Positions 11,260 through 23,100 of a stretch of DNA of 64,000 nucleotides are shown here, piece after piece. This DNA is from Amyloporia xantha (Eukaryota > Basidiomycota > Agaricomycetes > Polyporales > Adustoporiaceae). The stretch spans positions 1,612,001-1,676,000 of the forward strand of contig JAYKKR010000005.1 in the NCBI GenBank assembly GCA_036971615.1, given 5' to 3'. The notes under the pieces were generated by a model, which was given only the letters and a program-made list of their open reading frames with translations, did not search any database and was not told where the DNA came from. Each line of letters starts with the position of its first letter. Position 1 is the stretch's first letter. The position numbers were made by a program, and so were the translations under genes.

Positions 11260-11778
11260 ATGTCTCAACCTGAAGATCCCCGCATCGCTAATCGTGCGCG
11301 GTTTGAATTGGAACTCGAATTTGTCCAGTCCTTAGCAAACCCCTTTTACCTTCATTCGCTCGCACAGCAAAATATCTTGAACCAACCAGCATTTGTGAAC
11401 TTTTTGAAATATCTCTTGTATTGGAAAGAAAAAGACTATGCGCGATTTATCTTGTCCGTTCATAACTGCACCTTGTCTTAACGTTGCATAGGGTTGCTGA
11501 ACGGCTCATGGCTAGGTATCCTCATGCACTTCATCACTTGGAGTTGCTCCAGCACGCCCAGTTCAGGACAGAGATCGGAAAGGACGAATGGAGAGAGTAT
11601 TTGAACCAGAAGCAATTTGATCATTGGCGAACCTGGTAAGCGGCTATAGGTGTCACATCTGACCTCAGATAATGTCAATTCTACAAGGCGTGAGCCACAT
11701 CGCACCGTCGATACGCAAGGTTCGACCGTACAGGCAATCGAGGAGGGCCCAGAGGCGCGACCCACCATTACTACTTGA
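11260..11778 (+). CDS. MED31: Mediator complex subunit 31 (MED31/SOH1)
   Basis: This is a small conserved subunit of the Mediator middle module, acting with RNA polymerase II. Three exons (11260-11453, 11516-11635, 11688-11778) sum to 405 nt, giving 134 residues. The family core is complete: [20 protein letters not shown], then [20 protein letters not shown] joined by splicing to [14 protein letters not shown] short polar C-terminal tail (exon 3) is less conserved. The ATG at 11260 is chosen because it directly precedes [17 protein letters not shown]. An upstream in-frame start at 11233 would add nine residues. Confidence 0.94.
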
Positions 11779-12125
11779 AGACACACGCGCGCCAATGTTG
11801 TGAAAACGTCTAAGAGCCGAATGCGTGTCTAGGTCCGTCCGGTTCTCCACGAAGGAATGTGGTTTGTACATAAACAGAGGCGTGTCGACTTCAGGGAGAG
11901 CCGCTGGTACCCGTAGAGAGCACACTGGGCCTACGTAATGACGCCACGGCGGTTTGCTTTATTGATATTCACTGCTCGGGAATTTGGTATGGAAAACACC
12001 GCCGAGATTGTTTAGGCGAGGAGTTCGAGAATACGAACATGAGCATGGATACTTCGTAATTTAGAATTACTGTCGGCTGATGTTGCTTGGACACTCAGCC
12101 ACCGCTTTCGATCAATAGAAGATGA
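11779..12125. other. intergenic region; probable first exon of the next gene
   Basis: This is the 3' flank of MED31 and 5' flank of the SLC35C2-like transporter. The transporter's first exon should lie here or just after. A candidate ATG at about 12040 is followed by a GTAATT donor, but its phase does not join cleanly to the next coding segment, so I leave the start open. Confidence 0.35.
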
Positions 12126-14338
12126 TGCCCCAAGCTGCGGGCTCGAGCTCCTGTGCTTCTGCCGCAATGGCCATATTCCTACGCCGATACTGGAGAACTT
12201 GCACTGGCAGGATTGCGAGCCAAAGATGGGTCGTACTTGGATTACTATTTCCGGACGGAAGGTTTGATGCGATCGCAACTAGTGTACTCGGTCGAGGAAC
12301 GTGATCTGGCCCACAGCCTCCACCTCTCCTCCTGTTCGATGACCTACGAGACTGGCACAGAAGGCTATGCCCTCCTGCATTCAGACCCCCACGATGAACT
12401 CGAGAGCAACAACACAGAGCAGGAGCATCGCAAGCAGCAGGTTCACCTCGCGTCGTTAACAGAAAAGAAGCGACTTTGGTGGAGGAATGCCCTCATCAAC
12501 ACTGCGTTCATAGCGTCCTGGTGTGTACTCGCTCATGTATAACGACTCGGTTCTTTGCAGGGGCATTGTGATAGGACACAATAACACACGCGTGTCTTAC
12601 TATTGGTCTATATACAGGTTCATCTTCGCTACCGTGCTCTCAGTGTACAACAAATGGATGTTCTCACCAGACCATTTCGGCTTCCCTTCACCACTTTTTG
12701 TAACAACACTCCACATGTTTGTGCAGTTCACACTTGCTGGGCTGATACGACTCATTTGGCCACGCCATTTCCGCCCTGAACACAATCCGTCACCATCCGA
12801 TTATTTGTGAGTTATTTGACACACTCTTGTTCAGTACATAGCCCTCGAGCGTCGTTTTCATGGTACCAATATGCAGTAAGTGTTATCACTGGGCGTTCGC
12901 ATTGTGCGGCACGGTGCGGTCATTCCCGAATCGGTCGCACGTATTCAACCGCGTCTAGTCCAGCGATGCGACGACGTGGATTCCGTCCGTTTGAATTGAG
13001 GGGTATTAATAATGCTGTTTCTATAACTTCCCTAGGAAAAAGGCTGTTCCAACAGGCGTTACAACAGCATTCGATATCGGATTGTCGAATTTGTCACTCA
13101 AATTGATTACTTTGTCCTTCTATAGTAAGTGCTATCTGTTACTCGCCGTTTTCTTCAATAGAACGCCAATCCCGTGCTATACTTTCTCATGTGGTTGCCT
13201 TGTGCTGACTGATTCTGTTATCTAGCCATGTGCAAGTCATCGTCTCTGATCTTCGTACTCCTATTCGCATTCCTCTTTCGCCTAGAAACCTTTTCAGTTC
13301 GCCTGATCGGTGTTATACTGCTGATATTTATTGGCGTGCTCCTTATGGTAGCAACGGAGACTCATTTTGTCTTGCCCGGATTCCTACTGGTTATGAGCGG
13401 CAGTGCCCTCGGTGGCTTTCGGTGGAGCCTTACACAATTACTGCTCAGGGACAAGAAGATGGGTTTCAACAATCCCGCCGCTACATTGTATTGGCTTGCC
13501 CCTATCATGGGGATTACTCTCATTATCACTACTTTCATCGTGGATGGATGGTCCAAGGTCTTTGGCAGTCATCATTTCGCCGGCACCGCAGCGCTCCGGA
13601 CGTGCTTTTTTCTCATATCACCCGGCGTCGTCGCTTTCTGCATGGTGTTGAGTGAATTTTAGTAAGTCTTTATTTTCTGACCTTCAGCGTAACCGTTGAT
13701 AACTATCTAAGAGCTGACATGGCCCGTCCGTGTTATTAGCATTCTCCAACGGGCAGGCGTAGTCCCCATGTCGATTGCTGGTATAGCGAAGGAAGTGACC
13801 ACGATAACCATCTCGGCATGGTTTTTCGGGGACGAGTTGACTCCCCTCAACATCACCGGCGTGGCAATTACCGCCTGCGGTGCGTAGTATCAACAGGTGT
13901 GCGGTATATATAGCCTGACCAAACCCAATCAGGTATCGCACTCTACACATATCATAAGTACAGGAAGTCGATAGACGCGAATATTCCCCTTGACGCTCAC
14001 GGCAATCCGATCATTGGCGACGACACGTCTGATGCTGTGGACGGCGTTCCTTTGCAGGTCGGGTTCACCGGTGAAACGCATCAACCAGCGTCGGAGTCCA
14101 GTCTGCCGAGTCACGGAACCCATATTGTACGTAAATTTCTTACATCATTGACGCTGAAACATGCCTTCAACGTTAACTGGCCGAAATGTAGGATGCAGCT
14201 CACCACAGCGAGGAACTTTTGTTTGACGTCGGTAGCGATGATGGAGATGGTCAATTGCTAGAGGACGGCCTCGGCGTGCCACAGCGAGCGGAGGAATCGA
14301 CATCCCAACATGTGACGGCCATAAATCAGGACCATTAG
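12126..14338 (+). CDS. SLC35C2/YMD8-type nucleotide-sugar or triose-phosphate translocator family transporter
   Basis: This is a multi-pass Golgi/ER membrane transporter of the drug/metabolite superfamily. Exons run to 12520, then 12618-12806, 12842-12862, 13036-13124, 13226-13661, 13740-13879, 13933-14126 and 14192-14338, all in phase. Signatures are FATVLSVYNKWMFSP in the first membrane segment, VPTGVTTAFDIGLSNLSLKL, the TMCKSSSLIFVLLFAF segment, and KEVTTITISAWFFGDEL near the end. A hydrophilic N-terminal region of over 120 residues precedes the first helix, and an acidic tail follows the last. Exon 3 is a 21 nt microexon. The exact N-terminus is unresolved: a stop lies just upstream of 12126 in this frame, so an upstream exon is needed. 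Substrate is unknown. Confidence 0.83.
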
Positions 14339-15629
14339 ATGCCGCTGAGAAGTGATCGGGATGACCTTACATTATAAATATTCACAGATAGGTGTCGATG
14401 TGTCCTAGGTGATCATAATGGGAGTGTGTGTTGTGCTCAGACTCATTCACACTGCAGTGATGCTTTCTGTTAACTGATATCTGCCTAGATGCTTCTAAGG
14501 TACGCATCCAAGTTGACCAAGCGAGCTATGGGTACGATTGGGTCGGTATCAGGTATATCAACTAAAATCCGACGATGTACCAAACGCGCAAACGGCGGTA
14601 CTCGTTTCCCGTCGTATCAATCTCGGATGATGGCATCCCTCTGCTAGTTTCTGAGACTACAGCACAACGGCGCGTATGGTTCGATCGACGTGTGCCATCA
14701 CCCCAACTCTCCGTACTCGCAATAACAGAGTTATATCATGTTAACTCGTGGTTTCACCCCAGTCTAGTCCGTTGCGTCGACTCTGATGAGATCAAACATG
14801 ACGATGAAGTGCATCTCCAAGGGTAGCTTGGAATAAATATATAACATAGGATCGTGTAACATTCCTTTGGCCTCAACTAACGCGATATTTTTACAGTCTA
14901 ATGGTTCGGCCATCCGAGGTCTCGAATAAGACTTTCTGGATTATGTTGTGTATTCCATTCTATGCTGCCCAGGCGCAGCACCACTCCCCGGGGGCGCCAA
15001 TTCATCATCGGTCAACACTTTCCGCATTCCGTACAGTCCGTCACTGAAAATAAACATTGGCCATCCCGTGAAGATGTAATCTCCGGTCTAATCGTCAATA
15101 TTACAGCAATTCTCGTAACCCGAGGACTTGATATGCGATGCCTGATATTGAGAGAAATCGGGTCCAATGTCTTTCGGGGAGGAGAGTGTAAGCTTGAACC
15201 TCTGAGTTGTATGGGAGGCGGCCGAGTAATTACATCCGCGATGCTGTCGGTGCAAACCACGGCGCGCCCTTCGCCGCTATCAGCAATGTCGACCCGAGCT
15301 AACGCTAGTGTTGGAGCTCCTGCGAGGCCAGCTTGATGTCAGAAGTATTCGACGGACATGAGGATCCGGGGAATGCGATAACCGTGTTGCGGCCATATCC
15401 GCACGACTGCGGCAGGGTCGTGAAGGGCCCGAAACTTTATCTCCACGTATTTCTCAAACAGCGTCAGCGATTGGGGCGTCGTGACTTATCTGACTTATCT
15501 TCTAAAGTTCACCACATAAGTCTCGGCCTTCTACCATTGTAAAGCAGCTTTCAAATGCCGCATGCTCCCTGAGTGTTGGTGGCAAATACCGGTACGATCA
15601 GTTCCGGGATCAGAGTACAGGACCAAATA
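14339..15629. other. mostly unassigned sequence
   Basis: Apart from the small signal-peptide-like frame listed separately, I see no recognisable gene. Frames at 14575-14826 and 14962-15336 lack family signatures and are broken by stops without good splice joins. The stretch may hold remnants of older genes. Confidence 0.35.
14901..15047 (+). CDS. possible exon of a small secreted protein, unidentified
   Basis: This 48-codon frame begins at an ATG and contains a hydrophobic run (FWIMLCIPFYAAQAQ) ending in an Ala-X-Ala-like signal-peptidase site. That suggests secretion. The rest is short and His/Ser-rich, with no family recognised. It could be exon 1 of a longer gene, since a downstream GT donor is available, but no convincing second exon was found. 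It could equally be chance. Confidence 0.15.
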   Translation: MVRPSEVSNKTFWIMLCIPFYAAQAQHHSPGAPIHHRSTLSAFRTVRH

Positions 15630-16470
15630 TCCAAGAGAAGCAGGCTCCTGCCCATCCGCACTTCAGGAGTTGGGGGGCCCATCCGAGGGTGGTACTCTAT
15701 GCTGTATCCTAGAATAGTGCGCACGTGAACATCATGTGACATACACGTGACCAATTCAAACTCCCCACTCTTATCCCCCTCCAACTCCCTACGGCGGCTG
15801 GCAGAAAACATGAGTAAACAACGGCGACCGGGCTGCAAATATCCTCGATCAGGAAGGAGGTATTGCCGATGAAATGCTATTTTCCTCAGTAGCATAGGGC
15901 TCAGACTGCACTGGAAGACACTAGGACTTTGCTATGTCTCTGGATTTTTTTCTGTGTCTTCTCAGATATAATATGCTTACTTATAAAGCACCAATGCATT
16001 TATTTGCCCCTTCTTCCGCACTTTCTTGACTACAACTCAAGTGTCCCCACCAGTCTGGAAGCATTGAAGAGCCTCCATTGTGGGTTTTGCCCATTATTAA
16101 AGCAGAGGTATAATCTAGACCTGCATAGAAATTTTTGTATATACTCAACAGGGCTAAAACCAATTCATTCACCATCCCATTCCGTCTCGAGCACCTGCAC
16201 CCACAAGCCGCCACCAGAAATCCTGGGGCCACCACCTTCCAAATTGAGGCGACGCCCCTCCGCGCCCCGTTGTTTACTCGTGTTTTCTGCCAGCCGCTGT
16301 AGGGAGTTGGGGGCAAATAAGAGTGGGGAGTTTAAAATTGGCGGGGATCGAAATATTGTGGCTGAAGTGGCTGAAGTGGCTGAATAGGATAGAGCATTCT
16401 ACTACGCCCTCGGATGAAGGCCCCCATCGACCGGAAGAAAGGGTGGGCAGGAGCCTGCAAGAGAAGTTAC
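15630..16470. repeat. diverged inverted duplication (about 205 bp arms, about 430 bp spacer)
   Basis: The sequence at about 15630-15835 reappears in reverse complement at about 16268-16470. Blocks such as CAGGCTCCTGCCCA, AACTCCCCACTCTTAT, CGGCTGGCAGAAAAC and GAGTAAACAACGG are shared, with small indels between them. Arms are roughly 75-80% identical by eye. Read outward, both arms can encode a related peptide (FSASRRRELEGDKSGEF on one side, FSASRCRELGANKSGEF on the other), so the duplicated piece may once have been coding. The right arm also has three tandem copies of a 9 bp unit (GTGGCTGAA) at 16358-16384. No target-site duplication or transposase was seen. Confidence 0.7.
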
Positions 16471-17800
16471 TTGATGCATTGCAAACTCTTGGGCGCCCCT
16501 CGAACCCTGAGTGTCACACGAAGACCACCTGTTCAGTGCTAAGGCCTCTGGATTCCATCGCTGACCAAGCAAGTGTCGACCTTACCGTTGTCATCCCAGC
16601 GTGCAATGACATGGAGGGGCGAGTGAGCATGATTAAATGGCTCCAAATTAGTCAAATCGAAATTGACAAAATCCGGCATTCTCGGGATGCACAATGTAAG
16701 ACCAAGATTCGGAGGTCATAGCATTGCGTCCCCGAGGCAAGGCCGAGCCATGCTAATTGCTTTCTGTGCGCCAATCTGCAGAATATGACAGTTTCACAGT
16801 GGCGTATGTCCAACCGGCATAAAGAACCGTATAGATCACTTACGTTCAGCTGCAGGCTGTGTTGTGAACGACTTGTGCGCTCTTGAGAGAGCTGGAAGCC
16901 TGACGCAGCCCCAGTGTACGCGACCCGTTTGGAGACTGCGTAATGATCCGTGATAGATCACCCGAGGAAGATTTGATGCTGCATCAAGTGATTTAACTAC
17001 TATACAAAGCGCTCTCGGGGAACGGCGGGACTTGGGAGCTTAGAGTGCTTTCCGCGCTGGTCACAGGGGTGGTTCCCGAAACCCACAGTCACTAAAGCGA
17101 GCGGTCGGTTTGGCTCTCGGCAACGGGCTGAAGGAGCTTACTCCCTAAACCGTGGCAACAGGAAAGTTCAGCTCTTTGGTCTACACCGCACAATTTGAAT
17201 GGTTTGACCACGGAGACCTGGGAACGATGTGTCCTCATTCGCACTAGCTGCGCGGCCGCGCGGCGTTGCCATCGCGAGACGACTTGAAACTGCGGGAAAG
17301 GTTATTGAGATATAGTCAGAGACTCGGGGCATGGCTGGGCATGGTGTGGCAAGAAGTGTGGGTCGGCGGGACACGTAGATGATTACTACGGTATGGGCGC
17401 GCGTCGCTGCGGCTGCCCACAGTGACACTACAGTGACGCCTCCGAACATTGAGGCGTGGAAGATAAACAGCTCTCTCGGGCCGCGGCATTTTTGACTTGC
17501 CAAGCCGGCTGTGAAGCTGCGGAATCAGTGTCGTTTTCCACCCCACGAAAGGCAACATCCTCTATTTCCGACGAGCGCACAAAGGAGATTCCTCTGTCGA
17601 TCTCGTTGGGCGTCATCAATTTTGATGACAACTTACAGTGACCTCTTCTTGACACTCGCCGTGTTAGATGCCGAGACCCTGTCTATAGATACCTGGCGCT
17701 TGCTCTCTTTGATGCGAAAGCCCGGGAGGAGGACAGAGTAGATTTAAATATCCATGCAATGTGCCACTTTCGTGTCACACTCCTGTTGTATCCCCTATCA
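16471..17800. other. unassigned sequence upstream of the Zn2Cys6 regulator
   Basis: No gene was recognised. Frames at 17168-17741 overlap on both strands without family signatures. The 3' end should contain the promoter of the transcription factor starting at 17801. Confidence 0.35.
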
Positions 17801-19195
17801 ATGGACGGTATTCAGATCGTCTTTGAGGCACCACAAGACAGCCAGACCAAGAAGAAACGCGCTCGTCTCGTCACATCATGCGACCACTGGTACGTTCCGG
17901 ATCGACATCGCCGTTATGCTCCTCTTGTAACAATCTTGGCTGTGGGCTACAGTCGCGTCAAAAAAATCAAGTGCATCCAATCTCGAAATTCGAGCAAATG
18001 TGAAGCATGCGGGGCAGCTCGAGTCCCTTGCCGCTTTCGTGACCGAGAGCAATACTTCGCTGAACGAGGCCGGCTCATGTCTCGCAATTCCCCAGCATCC
18101 TTCGACCAGGATGCATCCACGCAGGAAGCCGGCTCTCAGATCTCTCTGTCCATCCTTGAGCCCCAACGAAGTCGCTCAAGTGCTTCACCGTCAGTTCATT
18201 CCAGTTCATCCTCCTCAACTGGCATGTCCCACAATCAACCTGACTCGCCTGAATATACTTGGCCGCCTCCGGAGTCCTTCCGTAATTCAGAGCCTCTACA
18301 AACTCAAGCTGCGCTGATGTCTCCGCAACAAACGTGGTAAGTAGTTGGGCATTTCGCTTCGAAGGCTGGCTAACTCCGGTGGCACACAAGGCAAGGCTCA
18401 TATGCCATTCCAAGCGCTTCTATCTCGCCCACAAATTATATGAGTCATGGCGTCGTCAACGCCTCCTTCGGTACTTCTGCGACAGACGGAACCCAGACGC
18501 CTCTTCTGCCCTTATTCGACCCGCAGTGGCCTGACCGTCCAAATCCGACCTTGATGATGCATTTCATACAGACTTATTTTGATCATTATGGCCAATCGTT
18601 TCCCTGTCTTGCTTATGACGAGACGATTAGACAGTTTCTTGATCACTCGCTGTCACCCCTGATCGCATCTGGCATCTCAGCGCTAGCAGCCTGGTATGTG
18701 ATAAGATGTACTACTCGGAGGCTCTCGTATATTCACACGCAGATCAGGTACTCTGAACTTCCTGAGGTCGTCCATCGCGGGGCAATAAATGTTGCAGGCG
18801 TTTATTGCGCGCATGCACAGGTCATGCCTCCCCCTTTTGATAGATTCGGTGATTATTCATACAGTGCATCACCAGGCATTAATTTCGCGGGGCCAGCAGT
18901 CTTATTCTGTTGAGGCGATCCATGGTTTAATCTTGCTTGCCTGGGCGGAGTATAAGCGGGCGCGCATGTCAGATTTCTCTTCTCATGTCAAAGTAAGCAC
19001 TACCAGGCAGAGGTTTCTAACTCTTACTTACGGTATTTGACCCTACAGAAGGCAAAATATATATCAGAACATATCGGATTGACCGACGGGTCTCTGCTGC
19101 AGGCAGCGGGAAGCGAGTATGAAAGAAACATTCTGCGATCCACTTTGGCTCTCCTCCGACAGCTGGTTACTACAGTAGAGACATGGTCGGCATGA
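17801..19195 (+). CDS. Zn2Cys6 (Gal4-type) transcription factor, short basidiomycete form
   Basis: This is a nuclear DNA-binding regulator. Six exons (17801-17889, 17953-18336, 18391-18693, 18748-18820, 18876-18992, 19049-19195) sum to 1113 nt, giving 370 residues. The zinc cluster follows a Lys/Arg-rich stretch (KKKRARLVTS) and reads CDHCRVKKIKC then KCEACGAARVPC, a C-X2-C-X6-C-X8-C-X2-C-X6-C pattern. Intron 1 splits the second cysteine codon. A Ser-rich linker follows, then a helical fungal regulator-like region (LMMHFIQTYFDHYGQSFPCL, AIHGLILLAWAEYKRAR). At 370 residues it is shorter than most Gal4-type factors but complete in frame. The ATG at 17801 is chosen as closest to the zinc cluster; an upstream in-frame ATG at 17759 exists. 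Target genes are unknown. Confidence 0.87.
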
Positions 19196-20489
19196 GATGC
19201 GCACATGACTGCCTATATCGCCTGAGATTCCCCGCAGGAAATGCTGTACCAATAAAGCTTAGAGTTTTGCTTAGAAATATGAATCGCGGATGTTCAAACA
19301 CGGATACAGCATTGAAACTGTGAAACCGATCGAAAGACCTGGGTGGTCCTCTGTATTGCAGATCAGTCAGGGCACGTTGTCAAACCTGTCCAACTGCGCA
19401 CTAGCTGTATTCCAGTCGTACCTAACAAAATAGATATGAATGCGCTTCCACGCCAAGACCAACCTTCAGGGCACTGTGATTTACATAGACGCTGTCACTA
19501 ACACTGATAATGTCCGCCGGTGCCATCTATGGTGAAAAGACACGGTTACAGCGCTGAAATTGCGATAGAATTCAGTCGCCCTTCCATAACTGTTGACTTT
19601 GGCGACCAGCTCTAGCATCTGTCGATGGAGTAGGCGGGGCGCCCGCCTGCCATAGAGGTTCCCAGCTGCAGGCGGGGACCGGACGGTCTCAATCGGGGAC
19701 TCCCTTCTCGCGCCAAGACGATATCTCCCGATTCCGAGAGCTCTCGGGGAGTTTCGCGGGTGCGTCGAAGTCGTTAGGTTGTAGAAAGGCTTCGATTGTC
19801 CAATCACACACTGGCCGTCCGTCGCTGCGACGATACCACCGGTTCACCTCCGAGTCCGCCCTCGCCGATGCAGCACTTGCGGAGCGGCTTGACCCTCGAA
19901 GACGGGAGACGCCGTAGAGTTGCCTCCGGAGAAGCTCGATTAGAAACATTATGTGACAAGGATGAAGATTTCCTCGGTCAGTGTCAACTAGTACACCGGG
20001 GAGCCGTCAGCCTTGGAATAGCGAGTGCCTGAATCAAAACAAACAATCTTACTAGGATCGTGTCAAAGGATTAGGGGGGTCTGTCTGTCAGATTGAGCAA
20101 GGTGACCAACAACGGCCAAGCGAGCCAATAAGAGGCGAATAGACCGAGGACCACTGCCTTCAGCTAAGTGGCGGCCGCATTCGACGCTCAGGAATCTGTT
20201 ACCGCTCAGAATCAGACGTCAGTAAGGAGTCGGCGACGCAGTTAATGAACGAGATCTTAAGATCTACGCATCTCTCACCAGAGCAGAGGATCTTACGAAA
20301 GCCAAGCACTTTGTCCACTATGACTGATGGCAATTGTCAAGCTGCTGGAAAGCCCTTTAATGGATAGATTACTTGGTAATTATACAAGAGCCCTAGATAC
20401 AATACGTCAGATCAAACAGAACACGTAAATAGAGTAGCACAATGTACGACAGTGATGGGCGCAATTCGCTGATCCGAATATTGTCGTCC
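19196..20489. other. unassigned sequence
   Basis: A 1.3 kb interval between convergent genes. A minus-strand frame at 19689-19949 is open for 86 codons, but an overlapping plus-strand frame is equally open and no family is recognised. Nothing was assigned. Confidence 0.35.
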
Positions 20490-22023
20490 TCAATACCGAC
20501 TCATACTCAGGCTGCGAGGCCTATGGTGATGATGATGATGGTGTCGCGGCTGGCGAACAATAACTGTTGCTCCCGGTGCCATTGCCCCTGGCTGCCCAGG
20601 GTATGCTCCATAGCTTGGGACGCCTAGAGATCCGTATCCTCCTAGAGATCCATATCCTCCGCCATATCCACCAATCCCGGGCTGGCCTGTGGCGTACATA
20701 GCACTGTTGGCATACGCACCGCCTAAGCCGCCACCGATCCCTCCAGAATAACCCATAGGAACGCTACTCGTGGGCATTCCAGTATAGGGATATGCGCCCG
20801 CAACACTATTCCCACCGTACATAGCCCCTGGGGCTCCTAGCGTGTATGATCCCGGGGTATTCGCCCCCATGCCTCCATACTGAGGCATTCCATATGCACC
20901 TGCAGCGCCAATAAGAGGCGTGCCAGGCAGAGGAACGGGCGTTGTTCCACCATATGGAGAGGGAGTCACGAAGCCGGGAGTTTGCTTGATGTAGGGACCA
21001 CCTGCAATAGTAGACATGCCCGCTCCAATGGAGGAATAGCGACGAAGCCCTCTAGGTCTCATCGAGTAAGCATCATCATAAGAATTGTAGGATCCCGGCA
21101 GGCCATATCCAGCGCCCATGCCGCCTACAGCGCCGGCCTGGTCGTTAAAGCCGTCAACGCCTAAGACCTGATAGATTGATGGATGCACTAGTCAGATAAT
21201 CCGATTGCGTGCTGGTCAGTATTTGTGAACGCACCCGCATTGCGATGTGCGACGCCGTGGCAGCAGCTGTCTCGCACGCTTCTCTGATCCCCAAATTATC
21301 GAAAGGTCGGCCAGTGTACTGCCACAGATGCGTTGCTGTATTGGTAAGAAAGTCAGAACATTTGGTCACGCCATCATGAAGTGATGATACCTTCTGCGAT
21401 AGCCATTCCCATCATAGCTTCCCTTTCCCTCTCTCTACCCCCAAGAGGTTCAAAGAGCGGGTGGTGATGTTTCCAGATCCGATACGCTTCGTATGCAGCT
21501 GCGCATCCGATATCGCTCGGCAGGACTTCCCCAAGACTGATCTACGTTTTCTGTTAGCCCTCAAACAAAAAATTCGACGATAACATTTCACGCACAAAGC
21601 CACCGTAAATGCGACGATGCCAGTGTCTCGCTTCGTGATATCCCATGCCTACGGCGACGTCCATACGTCCCATGACAGACTGATAAAACGCGCTGGATTT
21701 GCATCCAATACGACGGTGACATCGATCAGAGACTATAGTCTACATACCGGCTGAACACTTACGGATCGTCACGGATGGCATGGGCACGGTAGTAGTCAAG
21801 CCCGCTCCCTGATTCGTGAACAGTGAGCTTACAAATGACCTGCGCACATTGATGAATTTCAACTCACACTGTGGCTGAGGCTGAAAGCTTGGTGCAGGAG
21901 GAGGTGTGAATTGGAACTGTAAGAAGTCAACACGGGGTGGGTAAACGCTAATCTGCTGACACTTACCTCCGGTGTGCCCCATTGGCGTGGGGCGATCGAC
22001 TGATAGTACCCGTAATAGGCCAT
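20490..22023 (-). CDS. Gly/Tyr-rich protein with C-terminal poly-His, conserved-looking N-terminal domain, function unknown
   Basis: Seven exons (22023-21967, 21916-21868, 21808-21763, 21692-21596, 21541-21391, 21335-21235, 21167-20490) sum to 1179 nt, giving 392 residues. The N-terminal about 165 residues look like a folded helical region (GLDYYRAHAIRDDPAFYQSV, GYHEARHWHRRIYGGF, CAAAYEAYRIWKHHHPLFEP, ACETAAATASHIAMR). The rest is a low-complexity Gly/Tyr/Ser/Pro region ending in seven consecutive histidines and RPRSLSMSRY. I recognise no family. The His run and the earlier HHH suggest metal binding, but this is inference. The splice model is supported by exact frame closure. The acceptor of exon 4 is the least certain junction. 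Confidence 0.72.
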
Positions 22024-22536
22024 ACAGAAATACTTGTGTCTCTATGACTTCGTGAGGGTGTTTTTCAGGAACGAGAGGGATGTTTTTTGGATAGGTGGTG
22101 TCTGATCTGTAATCCGGTGGATCTCATCTTTTATAGGATTACTGTTCGATGATGTTCGACGTCATGCGCTGCATGTCGACTAAGCAGCTGACTCCGACGA
22201 AACAGCAACACTCCAGCGCAGGCCGCCAAGATGACACAATAAACGCCTGGAGGCTACCAATTAGATCTATTAAGTAGGCCTCCTGCAAGTATAGTTTGCG
22301 AGATCCGGTGCGCTGTGACGAACCCGCGACCCACGGGTTAATCGGAGCTCCGACTTATCCTTCAAGCGGAAATGATGAGGATGTATCAGCCGGTTAATTC
22401 TGTGCTATGTGTATGTGGTGGAAAGAATGCAGGGCTCTTCGAGGATTTGTATCATCGCATAGTACAACTGGCCTAGTGTCGGATCATCGGTGCAATGCGA
22501 GCGCAGTGACACAGAGTGACACGGCGCGTCGATCGA
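22024..22536. other. intergenic region (5' flank of the Gly/His-rich gene)
   Basis: Presumably contains the promoter of the minus-strand gene starting at 22023. No gene or other element was recognised before the transposon-like repeat begins. Confidence 0.4.
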
Positions 22537-22544
22537 GTTCAGCT

Positions 22545-23100
22545 AGGACCCCCGAAAATCCCCTAAGAGGTCCGATCCCGGACCCCCAAAAAAGGGCCCT
22601 CCAGGAGCGAAATGTTCGATCCAAATTTGTCCAAATCCCCAAAATTAGGCCTCGAAAACTGGAAATGTTGCATGCCTAAGTAAGACCCCCAAAAACCTGG
22701 CATCTCGAGGGAGGTTCGGTCCCGGGACCCCCAAAAATCGCGTCGTCCGATGGGTCGGCGACTCAAGCATGACTGTCCCGGAGTCTGGCCGTGCATATAA
22801 TAGAACCGAACGACTATTTTCGGCCATATGGGCCACGCAATACTGGTGTAGCAGACCCCCATGGTTACCCTAAAAGGGAAAATACATCCGCGCACCAGCG
22901 AATGTCATCCATTTCTGATTAGTCAGCAACGGAGACTAGTCCGTGCTGTGGGCGCTTATTTGAAGTTCGATCCCCATAAACCCCCAAATTTGGCCCATTT
23001 TTTGGGACCTTAGATGCCAAATCCCCAAATTTGGCCCAAAGCGACCCCCAAAATTGGGCACCAGCGGGATCGGACCTCTTAGGGGATTTCCGGGGGTCCT
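22545..23100. mobile_element. non-autonomous DNA transposon with 36 bp inverted repeats and 8 bp target duplication (family AGGACCCCCG, copy 1)
   Basis: The ends are near-perfect inverted repeats: AGGACCCCCGAAAATCCCCT on the left, and the right end reads the same in reverse complement with one mismatch over about 36 bp. Exactly flanking are direct repeats GTTCAGCT at 22537-22544 and 23101-23108, an 8 bp target-site duplication. The interior has no transposase frame. It carries at least four copies of the motif GACCCCCAAA (near 22581, 22684, 22726, 23043), plus a related one near 22980, like the subterminal repeats of hAT elements. An 8 bp duplication is typical of hAT and also of some KDZ/Zisupton and P-type elements, so the superfamily is not settled. 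Confidence 0.85.

Noticed and set aside
16380..16440. tRNA-like segment (GGATAGAGCATTCTACTACG) suggesting a SINE or tRNA
   Set aside because: Resembles an A box with part of an anticodon arm, but no B box at the right distance and no cloverleaf could be formed by eye.
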